Assembly (NCBI GenBank): GCA_020161845.1
Contig: JAIUNK010000001.1
Location: forward strand, 186,001 to 250,000
Reading direction: 5' to 3'
Length of the DNA: 64,000 nucleotides
DNA from: Actinomycetota bacterium
Lineage (GTDB): Bacteria > Actinomycetota > Actinomycetes > Actinomycetales > Dermatophilaceae
This document shows positions 1-8,631 of the stretch, in pieces. The number at the start of each line of letters is the position of its first letter. The stretch's first letter is position 1. The notes beneath the pieces were generated by a model. The model did not search any database and had not been told where the DNA came from. It saw nothing but the letters and a program-made list of their open reading frames with translations. A program made the position numbers and the translations under genes.

Positions 1-140
1 AGCAGGTCGGACCCGATGTGCACGACATCCTCGACGCCGTCACCGACCTCAGCCGCGCGATCAAGGGCATGCCCGGCATGAACCTGCTGGTCCGCCGCGG
101 CGAGCGCAAGGAGGAGGAAGAGCAGGACGACGCGGGCTGA
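1..140 (+). CDS. C-terminal end of an unidentified protein (partial)
   Basis: An open frame enters from the left edge (codons begin at base 3) and ends at a TGA at 138-140. About 45 residues are visible. They contain an amphipathic stretch (DVHDILDAVTDLSRAIKGM) and end in a charged tail (ERKEEEEQDDAG). No family is recognisable from this piece, and the start lies outside the window. It is separated by 50 bases from the convergent CorA gene. Confidence 0.5.
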   Translation, partial: QVGPDVHDILDAVTDLSRAIKGMPGMNLLVRRGERKEEEEQDDAG

Positions 141-190
141 GACGCCGGCCCCAGATCCGGGCAGGACCACCTGGCACCGGGGTCGCCCCG

Positions 191-1342
191 CTAGAGCCAG
201 TCGCGGCGCCGGAACGCGACGTACAGCCCCACCGCGCCCACCACGACGAGCACGACGCTCTGCCAGAGCCCGGCGGTGTCCTGGAATCCCGGATAGGGCA
301 CGTTCTGCCCGAACCAGCCGGTGACCGCGGTGGGCACGGCGATGATGGCGGCCCACGCGGCGAGCTTCTTCATGACGCTGTTGAGGCGGGCGTCCTGCAG
401 CGACAGGTTGGTCTCGAACACCGAGGACACCATGTCCCGCAGCGACTCGGTCCACTCGGCGGCCCGCAGGACGTGGTCGTACAGGTCGTCGTACCACGGC
501 CGCAGCGTCGCCTCCCCGGCCACCGCCGCCGCATCGCCGGGGCGCGGCTCGCGGTGCCGCAGGACGCCGTTGACCAGCTCGCGCATCGGCAGGACGACTC
601 GGCGGAGCTGGACGAGTTCCTTGCGCATCCGGTAGGTGGCCTGCTGCACCTCCCGCGTCGGCGCCGGGTCCTGGAACAGCACGTCCTCGATGTCCTCGAT
701 CGCGTCGTCGATGCGCTGGATGGTCTCGAAGTGCGAGTCGACGACCGCGTCGATCAGCCCGTGCGTGAGGGCGCCGACACCCGCCGGACCGGACCGGACC
801 AGCAGGTCGGCGTTGTCGTCCCAGCGGGCGAGCACCTCCTCGATGGGAAAGGCGTCGTCGGGGCGGATGGTGATCAACGCCCGCGGCAGCACGATCGCGC
901 TGATCTTGGCCAGCCGCAGCCGGGACTGGTGCTCGGCCCGCTCGGTCCGCTCGGCTCGGTCGGCCCGCTCGGTCCGCTCGGCTCGGTCGGCTCGGTCGGT
1001 CCGGTCGGCTCGGTCGCCGGCTGGCTCGTCGTCAAGGCTGGTCGCGTACATCGTCAGCACCACCCGGTCCCCGTGCCGCATGGCTTTGGGCCGCTCCAGG
1101 TGGGCCAGGATGTCCTCGACGCTCTGGCCGCTGATGTTGAGCTCCGTGGCCAGCTCGGCGATCCGGTCCCGGCCCGGCGCGACCAGATCGACCCAGGCGA
1201 GAGCGGCCGGGTCGGCCAGATGGGTGTCGAGGTCGCCCAGCGCGAACGGGGTCGCGGTGAGCCGGCCGTCGCGCCACAGCCGGGTACGGACGGCGGCCCG
1301 GGCCGATGGCCCGGGCCGCGGGGGGCTCGCTGGCTCGCTCAC
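191..1342 (-). CDS. corA: CorA-family divalent cation transporter
   Basis: Predicted 383-residue CorA-type (2-TM-GxN) inner-membrane channel for Mg2+ or similar cations. The N-terminal cytoplasmic domain and long helices (around residues 190-310) precede two C-terminal membrane helices. The loop between them reads WFGQNVPYPGF, so the signature is GQN instead of the classical GMN. GQN variants are common in actinobacterial members, so substrate should not be assumed to be Mg2+. Residues about 105-136 are a low-complexity run of D/E-R-A-D/T units encoded by a tandem repeat, inserted in the cytoplasmic domain. The GTG start (VSEPASP) is chosen because homology begins soon after. It lies 20 bases downstream of pspC on the same strand, so the two may be co-transcribed. 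Confidence 0.88.
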   Translation of the reverse strand: MSEPASPPRPGPSARAAVRTRLWRDGRLTATPFALGDLDTHLADPAALAWVDLVAPGRDRIAELATELNISGQSVEDILAHLERPKAMRHGDRVVLTMYATSLDDEPAGDRADRTDRADRAERTERADRAERTERAEHQSRLRLAKISAIVLPRALITIRPDDAFPIEEVLARWDDNADLLVRSGPAGVGALTHGLIDAVVDSHFETIQRIDDAIEDIEDVLFQDPAPTREVQQATYRMRKELVQLRRVVLPMRELVNGVLRHREPRPGDAAAVAGEATLRPWYDDLYDHVLRAAEWTESLRDMVSSVFETNLSLQDARLNSVMKKLAAWAAIIAVPTAVTGWFGQNVPYPGFQDTAGLWQSVVLVVVGAVGLYVAFRRRDWL

Positions 1343-1362
1343 GCGCCCATTATGGGCGCCGG

Positions 1363-1659
1363 TCAGGGCAGCTGGTCCTGCGGGCCGGCGGTGCCGTCGC
1401 TGCCGCCGGAGCGGTACGTCGTGAGCTGCTCGGCGCCGAGCAGGCGCTGAGCCGTCGCCTCGTCCGGCATCACGAACCACAGCAGCGGATAGACGATGAG
1501 CTGGCTGCCCGGCAGGAGCAGCAGCAGGACCATGATCAGCCGGACGGCGCCCGGATCGGTCCCGAACTTGCGGGCCAGCCCCGAGCAGACACCGCCCAGC
1601 CAGCGGTCGTCGCCGCGGACCAGTCCGGACTTCGCCATCGTGGTGTGCAGGCCGTTCAT
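1363..1659 (-). CDS. pspC: PspC domain protein
   Basis: This 98-residue protein has a single PspC domain. The motif DDRWLGGVCSGLARKFG near residue 17 is followed by one hydrophobic helix (LIMVLLLLLPGSQLIVYPLL). PspC proteins sit in the inner membrane and take part in envelope-stress (phage-shock) responses. In actinobacteria they are often stand-alone as here, with no pspA nearby. A good ribosome site (AAGGGGA) precedes the ATG. It is upstream of corA on the same strand. Family assignment is firm; the role is inferred from the family. Confidence 0.85.
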   Translation of the reverse strand: MNGLHTTMAKSGLVRGDDRWLGGVCSGLARKFGTDPGAVRLIMVLLLLLPGSQLIVYPLLWFVMPDEATAQRLLGAEQLTTYRSGGSDGTAGPQDQLP

Positions 1660-1909
1660 GTCGTTCCCCTTTGCATGGTCGCGGCGGTGTGCCCGGGCCG
1701 CAGGTGGTGGTCGGTGGGGATTCGCCGAGGTGGCTTGTCCCGATGAGTCCACTGTGCCGCGGTGCCCGGCCCGCAACCATGGGGTGCCACCCCGACCGGT
1801 CCCTGATCCGACCCTCAGGGCCTCCTTCCCGACCCTGAGGTCCCGGCCGGCGATGCCGAGGGGGCGGCCCACCGCGCCAGGGGCGGCGACGGAGTGCGAG
1901 GCTGGCCCC

Positions 1910-2962
1910 ATGGCCGCGCGATTCGCCCTCACCGACCTGCCCGTCCCCGTCATCGCCGCGCCGATGGCCGGCGGCCCTTCCACCCCGGCGCTGGTGGCCG
2001 CCGTCGGCGCGGCCGGCGGGCTGGGCTTCCTCGCCGGCGGCTACACCCCCGCCAGCCGGCTGACCGCGCAGATCGCCGACACCCGCGAACTCACGGCGGG
2101 ACCGTTCGGGGTCAACCTGTTCGTGCCCGGCCGGCAACCGCAGGGGGCCGCCCTGGCGTCGATGCAGCGGCACGTCGCGGCGTACCGTGGCGCCCTCTCC
2201 CCCGACGCCGCCCGGCTCGGCGTCGCCCTGCCCGAGCCGGACTGGGCCGACGACGACGGCTGGGAGGAGAAGATCGCGCTGCTCACGCTGGTCGACCCGG
2301 TGGCCGTGGTGTCGTTCACGTTCGGCGTGCCCGGCGGCAACGTGGTGGCCGATCTGCAGGAGGTCGGCACCGCGGTGTGGGTGACCGTGACCGACCCGGC
2401 CGAGGCGCGGGCGGCCCGCGACGTCGGCGCGGACGCCGTGGTCGTGCAGGGGTTCGACGCCGGCGGCCACCGGTCCACCCACCGGGTCGAGGACGAGCCC
2501 AACGAGTTCGACCACCTGGCGCTGCTGCCGCTGCTCGCGGAGCTGGGGCTGCCGATGATCGCCGCGGGCGGGGTGACCACGGCCGGGGACGTCCGCCGCG
2601 CGCTGGCGGCGGGCGCCGCGGCGGTGCAGGTCGGTACGGCGTTCCTGCTGACGCCCGAGGCCGGGACGAACCCCGCGCATCGGCTGGGGCTCTCCGACCC
2701 GGCGCTGCGGACCATGGTGACCAGGGCGTTCTCCGGCCGGCCGGCGCGGGGGCTGACCAACCGCTTCGCGCTGGAGCACTCGGATCAGGCGCCCGCCGCC
2801 TATCCCGTGGTCGACCAGATCACCAAGCCGCTGCGGGCCGCTGCGGCCGCCGCCGGGGACATCGGCGGCGTCGCGCTGTGGGCGGGGTCCGGATGGCGGG
2901 CGGCCAGCGAGGAGCCGGCCGCGGACGTCGTCCGGCGGCTGGCCGACGGCGCCCGCGCCTGA
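1910..2962 (+). CDS. Nitronate monooxygenase-like FMN enzyme
   Basis: This 350-residue TIM-barrel flavoprotein belongs to the nitronate monooxygenase / 2-nitropropane dioxygenase family. Visible signatures are the N-terminal PVIAAPMAGG strand, the GFDAGGHR segment carrying the histidine typical of class I enzymes, and the C-terminal FMN-phosphate region (MIAAGGVTTAGDVRRAL, then AVQVGTAFL). The family uses FMN to oxidise propionate-3-nitronate and other nitronates, and many members act as detoxifiers. The ATG at 1910 is the first start giving the conserved N-terminus. It is divergent from pspC across 250 bases. The stop codon lies inside a 20-bp tandem duplication. Confidence 0.85.
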   Translation: MAARFALTDLPVPVIAAPMAGGPSTPALVAAVGAAGGLGFLAGGYTPASRLTAQIADTRELTAGPFGVNLFVPGRQPQGAALASMQRHVAAYRGALSPDAARLGVALPEPDWADDDGWEEKIALLTLVDPVAVVSFTFGVPGGNVVADLQEVGTAVWVTVTDPAEARAARDVGADAVVVQGFDAGGHRSTHRVEDEPNEFDHLALLPLLAELGLPMIAAGGVTTAGDVRRALAAGAAAVQVGTAFLLTPEAGTNPAHRLGLSDPALRTMVTRAFSGRPARGLTNRFALEHSDQAPAAYPVVDQITKPLRAAAAAAGDIGGVALWAGSGWRAASEEPAADVVRRLADGARA

Positions 2963-2990
2963 CCGACGGCGCCCGCGCCTGACCGACGCT
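2941..2990. repeat. 20-bp tandem duplication across a stop codon
   Basis: A 20-bp unit (gaccgacggcgcccgcgcct) occurs at 2941-2960 with one mismatch, again at 2961-2980, and its first eight bases start a third time. The nitronate monooxygenase TGA falls at the junction of the first two units. It looks like a replication-slippage duplication. Confidence 0.8.
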
Positions 2991-3030
2991 GGGGCGTCGT
3001 ACCCCGGCGGGTCAGGATCGACCGGCGCCG

Positions 3031-6000
3031 TCAGCGGGGCCGCACGGCGAGCAGGTCGTCGTCCAGCGGCGACCCGTCGAGGTCGTCGTGGTGCGGCACG
3101 GCCGCCCGCTGGATGGCGGTCGAGATCATCAGCTTGATGCGGTTCAGCTGGTTGACCGCGCTGGCACCGGGGTCGTAATCGACCGAGACGATGTTGGCCT
3201 GCGGGTAGCGGCGCCGCAGCTCCCGGAACATCCCCTTGCCCGTGACGTGGTTGGGCAGGCACGCGAACGGCTGGGCGCAGATGATGTTCGGCACGCCCTC
3301 CTCGATCAGCGAGATCATCTCGGCGGTCAGATACCAGCCCTCGCCCGCCTGGTTGCCGAGGCTGACGACCTGCGCCGCCTTCGCCGCCAACTCGTCGATC
3401 GGCTCCGGAACGTCGAACATCTCGCTGCGCCGCAGCGCCCGGACCGCCGGGGCCTGATAACGCTCCAACAGCGCCTTGACGCCGCGCTTGACGAACCGGG
3501 CGCGCTCGCCCACGCCGTACTGCTCGAAGTTCCACTGCGCCGTCGCCACCGAGTTGAGCACGAACCCCATCAGCCCCGGCAGGACCGCCTCGCAGCCCTC
3601 GGACTCGACCACGCGCACGACGTCGTTGTTCGCGTCCGGGTGGAACTTGACCAGGATCTCCCCGACGATGCCGACCCGCGGCCGGCGCGGCTCGTCGCGC
3701 AGCGGCAGCCGGGCGAAGTCGCGCACGATGTGCTCGATGATCCAGCGATAGCCGACCCGCCGACCCAGTGTCGCCGACCAGCCGGCGTCGATGAAGTACT
3801 CCCGCACCACGTCGTTCCAGGTGCGATAGAGCCGCTCGGCGGACCCGGGGATGGCCTCGTAGGGACGGGTCCGCAGCAGCGTGGTCTGCAGCAGGTCGCC
3901 GAGCACCATCGCCTGGATCACCCGATGCAGCATCGGGACGGTGAAGCTGAATCCGGGGGTGTCTTCGAGCCCGTACGCCGACAGGGCCAGCACCGGGACC
4001 TGCGCGAACCCCGCCTCGGCCAAGCCCTTGCGCAGCAGCGCCGCGTAGTTGGTCGCCCGGCACATGCCGCCGGTCTGGCTGATCATCACCGTGCAATTGG
4101 CCGGGTCGAACTCGCCGGAGCGCAGCGCGTCCAGCAGCTGCCCGATCAGCACGATCGCCGGGAAGCAGGCGTCGTTGTTGACGTGCTTCAGGCCGAGTTC
4201 CAGGGCCTCCGGCCGTGCTTGCTCCAGCAAGCGCACGTCGTACCCGCTGCGCCGCAGCACCGCCTCGAACAGCCGCCACTGGATCGGCGCCATCTGCGGC
4301 AGCAGGATCGTGTGCCGCTTGGCCATCTCCCGGGTGAAGACGGGGGCTGACGGCATCGTCGGATCGGGCTGGTCGCTCGCGAGTTCGCTGGTCGGGCGCT
4401 CGGCGGTCGCGCGCTCGGCGGTCGCGGCCTGCAGCGAGCGCAGCCGGATCCGCGCCGCGCCCAGGTTGGAGACCTCGTCGATCTTGAGCACCGTGTAGAC
4501 CTTGCCCCGCTCGGCGAGGATCTCGGCGACCTGGTCGCCGGTGATCGCGTCGATGCCGCAGCCGAAGCTGTTGAGCTGGACCAGCTCCAGGTCGTCGCGG
4601 GTGCCGACGAAGGCCGCCGCCTCGTAGAGCCGCGAGTGGTAGGCCCACTGGTCGCGGACCCGCAACGGCCGGGTCGCCAGTGCGACGGGCTCCCCGTCGA
4701 CGCTGTGTCGCTCGCCGGCCAGCCCGATGACGCTGTCCTCGGTGAGCACCGCCATGCCCAGGGAATTGACCAGCTCGGGAATGCCATGGTGGATCTCGGG
4801 ATCGGCGTGGTAGGGCCGCCCGGCGAGGACGATGCCGCGCGTGCCGGTGCGCTCCATGAAGTCCAGCGCCTCGCGGCCCATCGTGCGGATGTCGGCGCGG
4901 ACAACCTCGTCCTCGGCGTAGCCGGCGGCCACCGCGGCCGCCATCTCCGCCCGGTCGATGCCCCAGTCGGCGAAGACCCCGCACAACCGGTCCACCAGGA
5001 GCGTCCGGTCGGACAGGGACAGGAAGGGCCGGATCAGCCGGACGTCGTGCTCCCGCAGGGACTCGACGTTGTTGCCGATCACCTCCGGATAGCTCATCAC
5101 GACCGGGCAGTTGAAGTGATTGTCGGCGCCCGCGACGAGCTGCTGCTCGTAGGCGATGCACGGGTAGAAGATGGTCCGCACCCCGCGGGCCACCAGGTCC
5201 TCGACGTGCCCGTGGGCGAGTTTGGCCGGATAGCAGACGTTTTCGGAGGGGATCGAGTCCATGCCCGCCTCGAACAGCGCGTGGTCGGAGCGGCCAGACA
5301 GGTGCACCCGGAACCCCAACCGGGTCAGCACGGTGAACCAGAACGGGTAGTTCTCATACATGTTCAGCGCCCGCGGGATCCCGATGTCCCCGCGGGTGGC
5401 CTGTGCCTTCGTCAGGCGCCGGTAGGCGAACAGGCGCTGGTACTTGGCCTCGACAACATTCGGCAGGCTCGACTTGGCCCGTCGCTTGGCCGCCGCCGGA
5501 TCCGGGTCGGCGCCGCGGTCGCAGCGGTTGCCCGTGACGTGACGAGAGCCGTCGCCGAAGGTCGAGGTGGTGAGCTGGCAGTGGTTCTGGCACAGCGCGC
5601 AGTCGCCCAGCTCGGTCTCGTGGGAGAAGGTGGCCAGCTCCTCCAGCGTGAGCAGCCGAGAGGACGGTTCGCCCGCGGCCGGTTGTCCACAGGACGACCG
5701 TTCGTCACCTGCCCTTTTAGCACCATGGTGCTGAAAGGCCCGGTAGGTGAGCGGTCGGCGCAGGGTCGGCATGCCGAGCGCCACCGGCGCCGTGTGCCCG
5801 ACGCGGGCCAGGTCGTGGGCGTGGCCCGCGTGCGGATCGGGCGCGATCGGCAAGGACGCCCGGACCCAGCCGTCGACCTCCTGGGCGGGGGCCGCGTCGG
5901 CGTACCGCTGCCGCGCGATCAGCGCCGCCCCGAACGCACCCATCAGCCCGGCGATGTCGGGCCGGACGACCTCGCGCTCGGTCAGCAGCTCGAACGCCCG

Positions 6001-7710
6001 CAGCACCGCGTCGTTGAGGAACGTGCCGCCCTGCACGACGACGCGCTCGCCGAGCTGGCCCGGGTCCTTGAGCTTGATGACCTTGTACAACGCGTTGCGG
6101 ACCACCGAATAGGACAGCCCCGCGGAGATCTCACCGACACCGGCCCCCTCCTTCTGCGCCTGCTTGACGGCCGAGTTCATGAACACCGTGCAGCGGCTGC
6201 CCAGGTCGACCGGGGCCGGGGCGTCGAGCGCCTCGGCCGCGAACGACCCGATGTCGCGGCCCAGGGTTGCGGCGAACGTGGACAGGAAGGACCCGCACCC
6301 GGAACTGCACGCCTCGTTCACCGAGATGGAGTCGATGACGCCGGCCTTGATACGTAGGTACTTCATGTCCTGCCCGCCGATGTCGATCACGCTGGTCACC
6401 CCGGGGGCCAGGAACTCCGCCGCCCGGTAGTGCGCCATCGTCTCGATCTCGCCGTCGTCGGCGTGCAGGGCGGCCTTGACCAGGCCCTCGCCGTACCCGG
6501 TCACGCAGGTCCGCGCGATCGTCGCGCTCGCCGGGAGGGCTTCGCGGATGGTCGACAGGATCCGTACGGCGTTGCCGACGGGGTCGCCCTCGTTGGAGGC
6601 GTAGTGCCAGAACAGCAGGCGGCGCTCGTCGTCGAGGAGCACCGCCTTGATCGTCGTGGACCCGGCGTCGATGCCGAGGTAGCAGGGGCCGGTCGCGGTC
6701 GCCAGGTCGGCCCGCTCGACCGCGTGCTGCCCGTGCCGGGCCACGAACTCGGCCCGCTCGGTGATGTCGCGGAACAGCGGGCGCATGCGGTGGGTCTCGC
6801 CGGCGCCACGGTCGGCCGTGCGCGCCCGACGGACCACGTCCGCCAGCGCGACGGGCTCTCCCTTGGCCAACAGCGCCGCCCCGACCGCGACGTACAGCTG
6901 GGCCTTCGCGGGGGTCCGGAAGCTGTCTACCTGCCCTTCGAGGGCGCGCTCGAAGGCGGCCCGGAGCTGGGACAGGAAGAACAGCGGTCCGCCGAGGAAG
7001 ACGACGTGGCCGCGGATCGGACGACCGCAGGCCAGCCCGGCGATGGTCTGGTTGACGACGGCCGTGAAGATGGAGGCCGCCAGGTCGGTGTGTGCGGCGC
7101 CCTCGTTGAGCAGCGGCTGGAGGTCCGACTTGGCGAAGACGCCACAGCGCGACGCGATCGGATAGAGCGTGCTGTAGTTGCGCGCGAGATCGTCCAGGCC
7201 ACTGGCGTCGGTGTGCAGCAGCGTGGCCATCTGGTCGATGAAGGCGCCGGTGCCGCCCGCACAGGTGCCGTTCATGCGCTGCTCGGGCACGGGGTGCAGG
7301 TAAGTGATCTTGGCGTCCTCGCCGCCGAGTTCGATGATGATGTCGGTGTCCGCGTCGTACCGGCCGATCGCCCGGGTCTCGGCGATCACCTCCTGCACGA
7401 ACGGCAGCCCGACGGCTTGCGCCACCGCCAGGCCGCCGGAGCCGGTGACCGCGCCGCGAACGATCGCATCCGGGAACTGGGCGAGCACGTCGTCGAAGAG
7501 GGCATCCAGCTCGCCGGCGATGTCGGCGTGATGGCGCCGGTAGGTCTGGAAGTGCAGCCTGTCTCCGGCGGCGTCGCGGCCGGGCTCGAGCAGGACCAGC
7601 TTGATGGTCGTGGAGCCGATGTCGAGCCCCATCCGGAGCACACTGCCGGGTCGCGGAGGTGCGGCCGCGGCGTCGAGCGATCCCGTCGAGGCAGACGACC
7701 CGGCATCCAT
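3031..7710 (-). CDS. Acyl-CoA dehydratase activase-related protein (two ASKHA ATPase domains plus dehydratase-like region)
   Basis: This 1,559-residue fusion contains two BadF/BcrA-type ASKHA ATPase domains, about residues 26-310 (GLDIGSTTIKLV) and 345-630 (GIDAGSTTIKAV), each with an NGTCAGGTGAF- or NEACSSGCGSF-type segment. In 2-hydroxyacyl-CoA dehydratase activators the cysteine there ligates a bridging 4Fe-4S cluster. A DUF2229-like part (about 690-1010, CALCQNHCQL, ENVCYPAKLAHG) and a dehydratase-subunit-like part (about 1150-1500, NNDACFPA, GGMCRATNYAALLRKG) follow. Single-chain proteins of this design are known, mostly from anaerobes, and their substrate is not established. No separate dehydratase subunits lie nearby. 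GGAGG stands 7 bases before the ATG. Linker residues about 651-671 are encoded by an inserted palindromic element. It is divergent from a TetR gene. Confidence 0.88.
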   Translation of the reverse strand: MDAGSSASTGSLDAAAAPPRPGSVLRMGLDIGSTTIKLVLLEPGRDAAGDRLHFQTYRRHHADIAGELDALFDDVLAQFPDAIVRGAVTGSGGLAVAQAVGLPFVQEVIAETRAIGRYDADTDIIIELGGEDAKITYLHPVPEQRMNGTCAGGTGAFIDQMATLLHTDASGLDDLARNYSTLYPIASRCGVFAKSDLQPLLNEGAAHTDLAASIFTAVVNQTIAGLACGRPIRGHVVFLGGPLFFLSQLRAAFERALEGQVDSFRTPAKAQLYVAVGAALLAKGEPVALADVVRRARTADRGAGETHRMRPLFRDITERAEFVARHGQHAVERADLATATGPCYLGIDAGSTTIKAVLLDDERRLLFWHYASNEGDPVGNAVRILSTIREALPASATIARTCVTGYGEGLVKAALHADDGEIETMAHYRAAEFLAPGVTSVIDIGGQDMKYLRIKAGVIDSISVNEACSSGCGSFLSTFAATLGRDIGSFAAEALDAPAPVDLGSRCTVFMNSAVKQAQKEGAGVGEISAGLSYSVVRNALYKVIKLKDPGQLGERVVVQGGTFLNDAVLRAFELLTEREVVRPDIAGLMGAFGAALIARQRYADAAPAQEVDGWVRASLPIAPDPHAGHAHDLARVGHTAPVALGMPTLRRPLTYRAFQHHGAKRAGDERSSCGQPAAGEPSSRLLTLEELATFSHETELGDCALCQNHCQLTTSTFGDGSRHVTGNRCDRGADPDPAAAKRRAKSSLPNVVEAKYQRLFAYRRLTKAQATRGDIGIPRALNMYENYPFWFTVLTRLGFRVHLSGRSDHALFEAGMDSIPSENVCYPAKLAHGHVEDLVARGVRTIFYPCIAYEQQLVAGADNHFNCPVVMSYPEVIGNNVESLREHDVRLIRPFLSLSDRTLLVDRLCGVFADWGIDRAEMAAAVAAGYAEDEVVRADIRTMGREALDFMERTGTRGIVLAGRPYHADPEIHHGIPELVNSLGMAVLTEDSVIGLAGERHSVDGEPVALATRPLRVRDQWAYHSRLYEAAAFVGTRDDLELVQLNSFGCGIDAITGDQVAEILAERGKVYTVLKIDEVSNLGAARIRLRSLQAATAERATAERPTSELASDQPDPTMPSAPVFTREMAKRHTILLPQMAPIQWRLFEAVLRRSGYDVRLLEQARPEALELGLKHVNNDACFPAIVLIGQLLDALRSGEFDPANCTVMISQTGGMCRATNYAALLRKGLAEAGFAQVPVLALSAYGLEDTPGFSFTVPMLHRVIQAMVLGDLLQTTLLRTRPYEAIPGSAERLYRTWNDVVREYFIDAGWSATLGRRVGYRWIIEHIVRDFARLPLRDEPRRPRVGIVGEILVKFHPDANNDVVRVVESEGCEAVLPGLMGFVLNSVATAQWNFEQYGVGERARFVKRGVKALLERYQAPAVRALRRSEMFDVPEPIDELAAKAAQVVSLGNQAGEGWYLTAEMISLIEEGVPNIICAQPFACLPNHVTGKGMFRELRRRYPQANIVSVDYDPGASAVNQLNRIKLMISTAIQRAAVPHHDDLDGSPLDDDLLAVRPR
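5696..5756 (-). repeat. Palindromic element family A, copy 1 (inside a reading frame)
   Basis: About 60 bp, an imperfect inverted repeat centred on CACCATGGTG with outer ends GACCG/CGGTC. The left arm reads GACCGTTCGTCACCTG and then CCCTTTTAG; the right arm has decayed (CTGAAAGG). It lies in the linker between the second ATPase domain and the DUF2229-like region of the activase gene and keeps the frame open. A TGTCCACAGGAC-like flank just outside is shared, inverted, with copy 2. Confidence 0.85.
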
Positions 7711-7796
7711 CGACAGACCTCCAGCTCCCTGGGGGGTCGGCAGCCCGGCTGCACACCCCCGGTGGTTGGTTCGACGCTAGCCCGCCGGGGTCTTTT

Positions 7797-7812
7797 TTTC
7801 AACGCGTTGAAA
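7797..7812. promoter_or_regulatory. Perfect 16-bp palindrome, candidate TetR operator
   Basis: TTTCAACGCGTTGAAA is a perfect palindrome in the 191-bp gap between the divergent activase gene (start 7710) and TetR gene (start 7902). The position is that of a self-regulating TetR operator controlling both genes. Binding is inferred, not shown. Confidence 0.6.
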
Positions 7813-7901
7813 TGTGCGGCGGGTCGCCGGGTGATGGGCGTGCGCCTGTGAGTCTGCTGGGATGGCTGGTCGCGGCCCCGCAGGGGGTTTAGCCTGCGGT
7901 C

Positions 7902-8531
7902 GTGCCCTCCCCATCGCCGGCCCGCCGCGGCCCACGCACCGACGCCGCCGATACCCGGGCGGCGATCCTGCGGGAGGCGCGGCGCTCGTTCGCGACGGGC
8001 GGGTACGCCGGGACCTCGCTGCGCCAGGTCGCCCAGCGGGCCGGCGTGGATGCCTCGCTGCTGTCCTATTACTTCGGGTCCAAGGAGAACCTCTTCACGG
8101 CCGCGATGGAGCTGCCGACCAGCCCGCGCGAGGTGGTGGTCGCGGCCCTCGGGGCGCCCCGCGCCCAGCTGGGCGCCGCGCTGGTGCGGGGCGTGCTGAC
8201 CGCGTGGGCGGATGAGGAGAGCCGGCTCGCCGCCCAAGGGGTGCTGCAATCCCTGTCCACCCGTGACGATTTCGGCGAGACGCTGGTGGAATATGCCGCC
8301 GACCACGTGGTGCTGCCGCTGGCCGCCGCCCTCGACACCCCGGACGCGATCCGGCGCGCCACCCTCGCGCTGACCCAGCTCGGCGGATTGGCCATCGCTC
8401 GGCATGTGATCGGGCCGGAACCCTTGGCCGCCGCCACCGACGACGATCTCATCGCCATGGTCGGCCCGGTGGTCCAGCACTACCTGACCGGCGACCTGAC
8501 GGCCACCCCGGGCGCCCGCCCGACATCCTGA
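7902..8531 (+). CDS. TetR/AcrR-family transcriptional regulator
   Basis: This 209-residue repressor has an N-terminal helix-turn-helix (about residues 18-65). AAILREARRSFATGGYAG is followed by SLRQVAQRAGVDASLLSYYF, the classical TetR recognition helix. The C-terminal ligand domain (about 75-200) resembles actinobacterial TetR_C members with the segment LALTQLGGLAIARHVIG. The GTG at 7902 is chosen because it gives the usual short N-terminal arm. It is divergent from the activase gene with a perfect palindrome between them, so it probably represses itself and that gene. The inducer is unknown. Confidence 0.88.
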   Translation: MPSPSPARRGPRTDAADTRAAILREARRSFATGGYAGTSLRQVAQRAGVDASLLSYYFGSKENLFTAAMELPTSPREVVVAALGAPRAQLGAALVRGVLTAWADEESRLAAQGVLQSLSTRDDFGETLVEYAADHVVLPLAAALDTPDAIRRATLALTQLGGLAIARHVIGPEPLAAATDDDLIAMVGPVVQHYLTGDLTATPGARPTS

Positions 8532-8571
8532 CCCGCAGGTCCCGGCCTACGCGGGCTGCCCCGACTCAGTC

Positions 8572-8631
8572 GACCGCTCACGACCTGCCCTTTTAGCACC
8601 ATGGTGCTAAAAGGGCAGGCGACGAACGGCC
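8572..8631 (+). repeat. Palindromic element family A, copy 2
   Basis: This is the best preserved copy. Its inner 36 bp (8584-8619) are a perfect palindrome with arms CCTGCCCTTTTAGCACCA and its complement, flanked by degenerate GACCG/CGGCC ends. It lies 40 bases after the TetR stop and could fold as a strong terminator-like hairpin. The flank CTGTGGACAAC (8634-8644) is also found, inverted, next to copy 1, so the mobile unit may be longer than the palindrome. Confidence 0.9.

Noticed and set aside
191-5161. A 1,656-codon open frame on the minus strand
   Set aside because: Only its last 383 codons (CorA) look like protein. The rest is arginine/glycine/alanine-rich antisense of, or out of frame with, the activase, nitronate monooxygenase and pspC genes, a high-GC artefact.
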